Assembly: GCA_003194525.1 (NCBI GenBank)
Contig: NBIV01000054.1
Location: forward strand, 248,001 to 312,000
Length of the DNA: 64,000 nt
Direction of reading: 5' to 3'
DNA from: Gracilariopsis chorda
Taxonomy: Eukaryota; Rhodophyta; Florideophyceae; Gracilariales; Gracilariaceae
Positions 58,512 through 64,000 of this stretch are shown in pieces (positions within the stretch are counted from its first letter, which is position 1; each line of letters begins with the position of its first letter). The notes below the pieces were generated by a model. It did not search any database and was not told the DNA's origin. It was given only the letters and a program-made list of their open reading frames with translations. The position numbers and the translations under genes were made by a program.

Positions 58512-59354
58512 ATCGTAGGCAGAAATTAAATGTTACTTCGGTTTATCCAAGACTTAGCGAGTCGCGTATCCGTGACAGACATTGGATGGGAGTCCTATTC
58601 TCAGGTTTGAGACGCCGAGTCTGTCAAAGCAGGACATGAAGAGAACTTCACGACGACCACAACAGCAAGTGGCGGAGTACCTGAGTGTAAAACTTATTTC
58701 GATTGGTTGTGTTTTTAGCAGTTTTTTGGGTCAATTACACAGCAATAGGATGTACCCTTCGTATCTATCGGGGTTGAGTAGTGTCGGCAAGATATACCTT
58801 TCGTTGGATCCATTTTGTCAAAATGAAAGTGCATCGTTGATCGCGTTGATCGCGTTGATCGCGTTGATCGCGTTGATCTACCCTTCGTAGAGGGGTGCTG
58901 GATGAACTCCGTATGTTCCATTTTTTCACTTCTTCACCGTACGCCAACACTGAAGTTATTCACAAGTCCGAGGTGTTCGTGACGACATTGCAGCCGGCAT
59001 TGTCTCAGCATTGAAAAAAACCTTCACAGCTTGCCAATCATCTGCGAGTCTCTTGTAAAACGGATGATTCGTGCTACAAACAACTTTGGATGAGGGAGAG
59101 TTGCTATCCGAAAGCAAAGGCCCGAGCTTTAACATACCGCTGAATTCCAGAGGAGAACAAGGAGAATCGCTCTATGGTCTCATGTACATTGCGCTGGAAA
59201 GTTCCATTAATGCTGCAGCCCTTTACGGAACCGTCTCAATCAGCGCAGAGAACAACCTTCTTGGAACTACAATCTCACAGTTCGTCCTTGCTTCCTAGAA
59301 ACTGAATCTTGAAAAAGAACAAACTCGTCAATTCGAACACTTTGAAACTCTTGT
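58512..59354. other. Divergent spacer with a 9-bp tandem repeat
   Basis: CGTTGATCG repeated 4.9 times without error at 58835-58878. A 75-codon frame at 59071-59298 begins with GTG and is not accepted. Confidence 0.5.
58835..58878. repeat. Perfect 9-bp minisatellite, five units
   Basis: Unit CGTTGATCG; the last base of the fifth unit differs. Confidence 0.9.
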
Positions 59355-60854
59355 ATGCAGAAGAGTCAACCGGCGGTTGTGATCGGTGGCGGGGTTGCGG
59401 GGACAACATGTGCTTCCTATTTGGCTTCACTTCTTCCAAATCACCCGATTATTCTGCTCGAGCCTCATCCATCCTTAAGAATATCATCAACTCCCACAGA
59501 AATCACCCGTTTGGCGAAAGACGTTACAGTGCAAACAGAGCAAACCAAGGAATGGTGCGAGAAGTACAACATCTCCCACGTGAAAGCGCACGCTAGAACA
59601 TTGCGACCTGGGAAAGTAATCCTTGAAAACGGAATGCATCAGCCGTTCTCGGTATGCTGTGTCGCCACGGGCGCATCACCATTCGTGCCGTCTCCTCTAC
59701 AAAACCCAGCATTTCAAAACGTTGTCATTACATTACGTGATACACAGTCCGTACAATCTCTTTCTCAAGCGTTATCTGGCGCGCGGGTAGTTCTCGTTGT
59801 CGGTGCCGGTGGCATTGCAATGGAACTTGTGCATGAGATAACAAACTGCCGTGTAGTCTGGTTGACAAGAAGCCATGTTGGAGGTGCTTTTTTCGATAAA
59901 CGCGCGTCCTTAGCTCTTGCGACCACTTTCAATCTGGATAAACTTTCGAGTCAAAGTCCCTCAGACCCACCTCGTGGGCTTGAAGTGCAACCAAAGCCAC
60001 ATTCGGCAGCCATGAACCCTGAGATCAGCTTTTCACGGTCGCTAGCGGCAGCAGCTGTCGGACCACAATGGTTACGAACGAGGTATGCCCCAGTTATATA
60101 CGATAAGAAAGGTGGAATGAATACAACTCAGAAGTCCATCCCTTTTCTTAGTGGTGGTTATGGTGGCTCAATTCAAGCCCTTGCTAGTTGTGAAGTTGTC
60201 GATTTGCACAAGGATCAGAGTGGTAGATGGCCAGTGGTTGCGCAGTTGACAAATGGAGAGCATATCGGTTGCGACTTAATCATAGTTGCTACCGGAGTCA
60301 CGGCAAATGTAGCGTGGCTGTCAGATACTGATATACAATTAGCCGCCCAAGAAGACGGAAGGGGCGGGGGTATTACGGTAAAAGCAGGAGACATGGAGAG
60401 TAGCATCCCTTGCGTCTTTGCTGCTGGTGATTGTGCATCCGTTCAACCTGCAGATGATTCGGACTGGTTTCAACTACGGCTATGGAGCCAAGCACTCACG
60501 GCTGGAAGGGCAGCAGCCCAAAACATGGCCGCACGTCTCGGTGTTGGTGAGGTCTATTCTGGACTCGAGTTCGACGTGTTTGCCCATGCGACAATCTTCT
60601 TTGGGAAACGAGTTGTGCTTTTGGGACGATACAACGCTGAAGGACTTTGCGATGGATACAAAGTCTACGAAAGAGATGGAGAAGACTACTTGCGAGTTGT
60701 AGTGCAGGGCGGACGTGTGAGAGGAGCTGTTCTTGTAGATGATACCGATTGTGCAGAAGTTTTTGAAAACTTGATTCTGTCAAAGCTTCAGGTCGATTGG
60801 CTTGGTGAGCGCCTAGTTGATAGAGAGCCTGACCTTGAAGACTACTTCGATTGA
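59355..60854 (+). CDS. PYROXD1: PYROXD1-like pyridine-nucleotide disulfide oxidoreductase
   Basis: 499 residues, no introns, ATG 59355. FAD-binding GGGVAGTTCA (residues 11-20), the CCVATGASPF block, an NAD(P)-binding GAGGIAMELVHE, and the second FAD motif VFAAGDCA. The long insert (about 195-260), the metal-free active region without a redox CxxxxC pair, and the C-terminal sequence ending EDYFD match PYROXD1 rather than AIF or glutathione reductase. In human cells PYROXD1 shields the tRNA ligase RTCB from oxidative inactivation. An intron-containing tRNA lies in this same window. Probably nuclear or cytosolic; no targeting sequence. Confidence 0.9.
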   Translation: MQKSQPAVVIGGGVAGTTCASYLASLLPNHPIILLEPHPSLRISSTPTEITRLAKDVTVQTEQTKEWCEKYNISHVKAHARTLRPGKVILENGMHQPFSVCCVATGASPFVPSPLQNPAFQNVVITLRDTQSVQSLSQALSGARVVLVVGAGGIAMELVHEITNCRVVWLTRSHVGGAFFDKRASLALATTFNLDKLSSQSPSDPPRGLEVQPKPHSAAMNPEISFSRSLAAAAVGPQWLRTRYAPVIYDKKGGMNTTQKSIPFLSGGYGGSIQALASCEVVDLHKDQSGRWPVVAQLTNGEHIGCDLIIVATGVTANVAWLSDTDIQLAAQEDGRGGGITVKAGDMESSIPCVFAAGDCASVQPADDSDWFQLRLWSQALTAGRAAAQNMAARLGVGEVYSGLEFDVFAHATIFFGKRVVLLGRYNAEGLCDGYKVYERDGEDYLRVVVQGGRVRGAVLVDDTDCAEVFENLILSKLQVDWLGERLVDREPDLEDYFD

Positions 60855-61555
60855 TTAGAAGTATAATCGTCTCTGATACATGTTCATATTATTACGGTAA
60901 CACTAGCATCCTTGTTTTCTAATAACATACCGAGGAAGATGCCTCTTGCTGCTGTCCGCAGAAAGGGTTTCGAAGTAGCGAATCTCGTTCGGAGTTCTTC
61001 GCACTCTTAAGTTGAAGAAATTTACCACGAAACTGCTTTTCAGGAAGTGCTGTTTGTTGTTTGTTATGGGCCCTCAATGCTTGATTGCTGCATTATGGGT
61101 AGAAGTATCGTCTAGAGATACTTTTGTTTCCGCAGGAAACCAAGACAAGTGCTATGTCTTTATTTCTGTGAAGAACTGAATACTGATCCTACTTTCTCTA
61201 AACTCATGATAATGCATTTACCTTTCTAATAAGGCGTCACAGGCACCGAGATGCTGCTGCTCGCAGTCCAACCAACCTCACACAACATTGACATCTATCA
61301 GAAACTATCTTCCTCTAGAGAACACCTACCCAAGGGCCGCAGTTTTTTTGGTACGCAGAAAGATGTGATGCGAGTGAGGTGCCAAGCGGGTTTAATGTAT
61401 CGCTTCTAGTCGAACCAGCTGCAACTAATCTTTACGATGCATTGTGCATATGTTTGCATGTTTTGTTGAACAGGGATTCTGCTACCCTGGTACATATAGC
61501 TTTGCACCACAAGATGCGAAGAAAAACGCAGCCGTAAAGCACATTGAAGGTGAGT
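60855..61555. other. Intergenic, no gene seen
   Basis: 3' flank of PYROXD1, then unremarkable sequence up to the LINE remnants. Confidence 0.45.
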
Positions 61556-61559
61556 TACC

Positions 61560-61795
61560 GCTTTTCTCTCTCTATGTGTGTGTGTGTTTATATGCGCTCG
61601 TGTCCCTAATTCCAGGACTAAGGTCGGGGTTAACGTGAAAAGAACTCCTCTTTCTCTAGATAAACCAATACCTTTTCTCTATGTCCTCACACACACACGC
61701 ACACACCAACAGAGGCCGCGAAACTTGCTTGATTTCCTGCCAAAAGTGAAACGTCTAAGAGTAGATGCTTCTCCACTATTGCCACGGTGAGTCCT
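61560..61795 (-). mobile_element. LINE 3' end, minus strand, (CA)n tail
   Basis: On the minus strand a coding end KVLVYLEKEEFFSR-stop aligns with KILVFLGREGCFSS-stop of the copy at 4897-5355. It is followed by CCTGGAATTAGGGACACGAG and a CA tail (complement of the TG run at 61575-61588). 5'-truncated and inactive. An AATAC pentamer repeat lies just outside at about 61815-61833. Confidence 0.6.
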
Positions 61796-61899
61796 TAAGA
61801 TCCCCCATAATCCAATACAATACAATACAATACGTAACGCCCCTTTCCTAGAGACGTGATAATATTATGGTAATCGGTCAGATTTAGATGTGATATGCC

Positions 61900-62430
61900 C
61901 AAATCATGTTCGGTGCAGACGAACTTAAACTGGGCTATCAGCTCCCTTCTGTAAAGAAACTAGGAGCTTCAGCCTATACTATCTACTGGGATGAGAGCAG
62001 TCTTGGACAAGAAGAGGCCACAATCCCGGCTGGAGTGGAAGTATCTTCATTCGCAGCAGAGGGGGGTCAAAGTTGTCGTAGCCCCATCTGGAGTCACGAT
62101 GCTAAATCGCTTTGCGCTGGATACCATTGTGGTGAGGGACCACTGCAAGACACTAGCGAGTCCCGCTCAGGGCACAAGCAGTTCCGCCGGTCGAGGTGTG
62201 CCGACCTTCCGAAAAAAAGGCTATAAAACACTACAGTTACGCCGGATGAGGAAGCCAAATGGAGATGCGATTGGGTCTATTAGGGGGGAAAGGGCTAAAC
62301 TACACGACGTAGATAGTGTAGGCGAGTCAGCGCGCATTTGCACCAATAAAAAGAGAGAGTCAGCGGGCACGTGCCATGGCGAGCTGCACGAGTGCCCGTG
62401 CCACTTCAGATCTTACTGTAGCCAATAATA
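61900..62430 (+). mobile_element. LINE internal fragment (reverse transcriptase distal part)
   Basis: Broken frames encode pieces such as FGADELKLGYQLPSVKKLGA and RGVKVVVAPSGV, resembling the region after the catalytic core of LINE reverse transcriptases. The block GTGCCGACCTTCCGAAAAAA...GATTGGGTCTATTAGGGGG is shared with 5459-5572. It opposes the minus-strand 3' end beside it. Much decayed. Confidence 0.45.
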
Positions 62431-62705
62431 TGCCCCTATTTTGGATGTCAACCAGTAGATCCGCAGAGTCAGGGCATTCCCTCTATCCCTGCTCTCTCCG
62501 GCCGCTAAGTCAGCACAACGTAAATGAGATGTAAATGCAGTCGAGGTTACCGCGCGGCTTTGTCAAAATGTGTGGGAATGACAGATACGTCAGGTACTAC
62601 GTCCTCTTTCACATCTTCGATGACCCTTTCAAAGACTGCTGACTCTCTCTACGTCCCAATCTTCTTCCCTAACCGCTTTCGTGTACTGTTCTATTGCTTT
62701 GAGCA
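62431..62705. other. Spacer before the Ulp1-like gene
   Basis: No feature; an in-frame TGA at 62700-62702 fixes the upstream limit of the next ORF. Confidence 0.5.
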
Positions 62706-64000
62706 ATGGAGCAAAACAAAGGGTCTGATTACGTAGATATTCTCCCAGAACATGAACTTTATGAAACCTTTACGTCATTCTGGAAGATTCTTGAAAAGCG
62801 TACGCAAATGCGCATCAGTAATGGCTCTGCAAGTTCCGAAGTTTTTTTTGCGGTTGTGAAGGACCATGTAGCCAGAATCCTGATCGCCGAAGGCAAAAAA
62901 AAAACATCACTGGTTTCTTTGGTACACAGTTCAAAACCTGACTCGGAAATGTGTAGCGCTTTGATCTCAACAGCTGTTTTGAACATGGTACCTTCTGTTG
63001 GTGTGGTTTTTGCCTCATGTTCTATTGGAGTGATGCTGACAAGACTATCGAAGTCATTAAAGGGAAACAAGGGAAACATACCGGAAGAGGATTTGGAAGT
63101 GTTCAAGAAGTGCTTTACCTTTAAAGGTAATGGTGATACAGATATAAACACCGTTGTCGTCCCATTGAACATGTCTAACAGCCATTGGGGTGTTTTGGTA
63201 GGGAAGAAAATTGTCAATGCGGCGCGAGGAACGCAAAGATGGACGGTTTGGTTTGGAGACAGTCTTGGAATGCCTTTTGATCGAAGGATTCTGAAACTGT
63301 TCTCTTTCTTGTTTCCCTTTTGCCTCACAGGAGATGAAGCGCTACGTGCGGTGATATCTGAGTGGAACTACATGCTACAGGTAAAAGGTTTTAAGCGACA
63401 AAAGGACTCGCACAGCTGTGGTTGCTATGTTGTTTCCCTTTTCACCATGTTCAGTGCGGACCACGGCTGTATCCCGAAGCGAACCTACGCCTCTGGGTAC
63501 AGCCGAGCATTGACTGAGAGGATTCGATGGATGTCCATTAGAATCCGGATTCTACAGATACTCATGGCGAAGGAGTTCTTTCAAACAGACATTGTTACTG
63601 AAACAATGGTCGTACGGCTACGGTCAGAGAATCGTTTAGAACTCCTTCGCATGAGGAAGGAAGGTAAACAACGGCAGCGTACGAAGCGAAGCGTGGAGTG
63701 GAGCATTGGGATGCAGACTGGAAAGGAAGAAGCTGGAAAGGAAGAGGGAACGGATTTGAATACAGTTCTGAGAGAACGAGAAGCAGGAGAAGGAAAGTTC
63801 GTGGATGTTTTCAACAACCCTTGTAGAGAGACAAATCTTCAGCCAATGCCGTTGGGTACGCGCGACTCTGAGGCGCGCGCTATACGGAAAAGCCAGCGAA
63901 CAAAGCGTGTTCATGAGCTGAACCAAAGTTCTGTTCAGAGCAGTGGGATGTGTCTACCCCTGAAGATTCGCATGAAGCGACGAGTGCAGTTTTCTGATTC
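62706..64000 (+). CDS. Ulp1/SENP-like cysteine peptidase (clan CE, C48), partial at window end
   Basis: An uninterrupted frame from ATG 62706 through the last base, at least 431 codons. The catalytic set is in the right order: His in NSHWGVL, Asp in WFGDSLG, the oxyanion Gln in RQKDSHS, and the nucleophile in SCGCYV (residues about 158-245). The N-terminal 140 residues are helical and unrecognised; the region after the peptidase is highly charged (RLELLRMRKEGKQRQRTKR). Ulp1-type proteases remove SUMO, but many algal and plant copies are carried by DNA transposons, and this one lies next to LINE debris. No transposase is visible in the window, so a host or transposon origin cannot be decided. 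Confidence 0.75.
   Translation, partial: MEQNKGSDYVDILPEHELYETFTSFWKILEKRTQMRISNGSASSEVFFAVVKDHVARILIAEGKKKTSLVSLVHSSKPDSEMCSALISTAVLNMVPSVGVVFASCSIGVMLTRLSKSLKGNKGNIPEEDLEVFKKCFTFKGNGDTDINTVVVPLNMSNSHWGVLVGKKIVNAARGTQRWTVWFGDSLGMPFDRRILKLFSFLFPFCLTGDEALRAVISEWNYMLQVKGFKRQKDSHSCGCYVVSLFTMFSADHGCIPKRTYASGYSRALTERIRWMSIRIRILQILMAKEFFQTDIVTETMVVRLRSENRLELLRMRKEGKQRQRTKRSVEWSIGMQTGKEEAGKEEGTDLNTVLREREAGEGKFVDVFNNPCRETNLQPMPLGTRDSEARAIRKSQRTKRVHELNQSSVQSSGMCLPLKIRMKRRVQFSD

Noticed and set aside
1-64000. CRISPR arrays, operons, ribosome-binding sites, rRNA
   Set aside because: Looked for and not found; the window is eukaryotic nuclear DNA with spliced genes.
1-64000. LTR retrotransposons, Polintons or other virus-like elements
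   Set aside because: No integrase, capsid, envelope or paired long terminal repeats recognised. The Ulp1-like peptidase alone is not enough to assign such an element.

Overview
The window is eukaryotic nuclear DNA, compact and intron-poor. Most genes are single-exon. Six genes have short GT-AG introns (69-126 nt, plus one of 564 nt) that I could place because reading frame and homology resume exactly across them. A red alga is the best fit. A tRNA-Arg gene carries both a 37/38 intron and a second intron in the D arm, a type of disruption known from red algal nuclei. One protein has a plausible Phe-containing plastid transit peptide. A secreted protein ends in a Hedgehog-type Hint domain, a combination I recall from red algae. 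Species cannot be named from sequence alone.

Layout. 0.3-4 kb: a SAM-DUF202 membrane protein and a long Lys/Ser/Arg-rich protein of unknown function. 4.7-5.7 kb: a nest of fragments of a LINE family with (CA)n tails. 6-11 kb: three tandem, same-strand NAD(P)-binding (BLVRB/NmrA-like) genes whose promoters are still recognisably alike. 13-21.5 kb: a secreted pentapeptide-repeat/Hint protein, a carboxymuconolactone-decarboxylase-like protein, a tiny membrane protein, SEC24, and a MAPR (cytochrome b5-like) protein. 23.3 kb: the doubly interrupted tRNA-Arg(CCG). 23.8-35 kb: SURF4/Erv29, a kelch protein, a tetraspanin-like protein, an RBR ubiquitin ligase, and a TPR-J-domain membrane co-chaperone. 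36-40.7 kb: sparse, with a secreted low-complexity protein and a three-exon SARAF. 41.5-54.8 kb: SPT5, an eIF4B-like RRM protein, a plastid START-like protein, GET1, RFC4, a GCK-type kinase and a RING-H2 protein. 55.7 kb: two adjacent near-perfect palindromes. 56-61 kb: CCDC47, an Acl4-like TPR protein and PYROXD1. 61.5-64 kb: more LINE remnants, then an open Ulp1-like peptidase gene that runs off the end.

Genes sit in no operon, and convergent and divergent pairs alternate with short spacers. Many encode endoplasmic-reticulum or early-secretory functions: SEC24 and SURF4 (COPII export), GET1 (tail-anchored insertion), CCDC47 (multipass insertion), SARAF (store-operated calcium entry), the J protein and the MAPR protein. 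PYROXD1, known in animals to protect the tRNA ligase RTCB, lies in the same window as an intron-bearing tRNA, which fits an organism that depends heavily on tRNA splicing.
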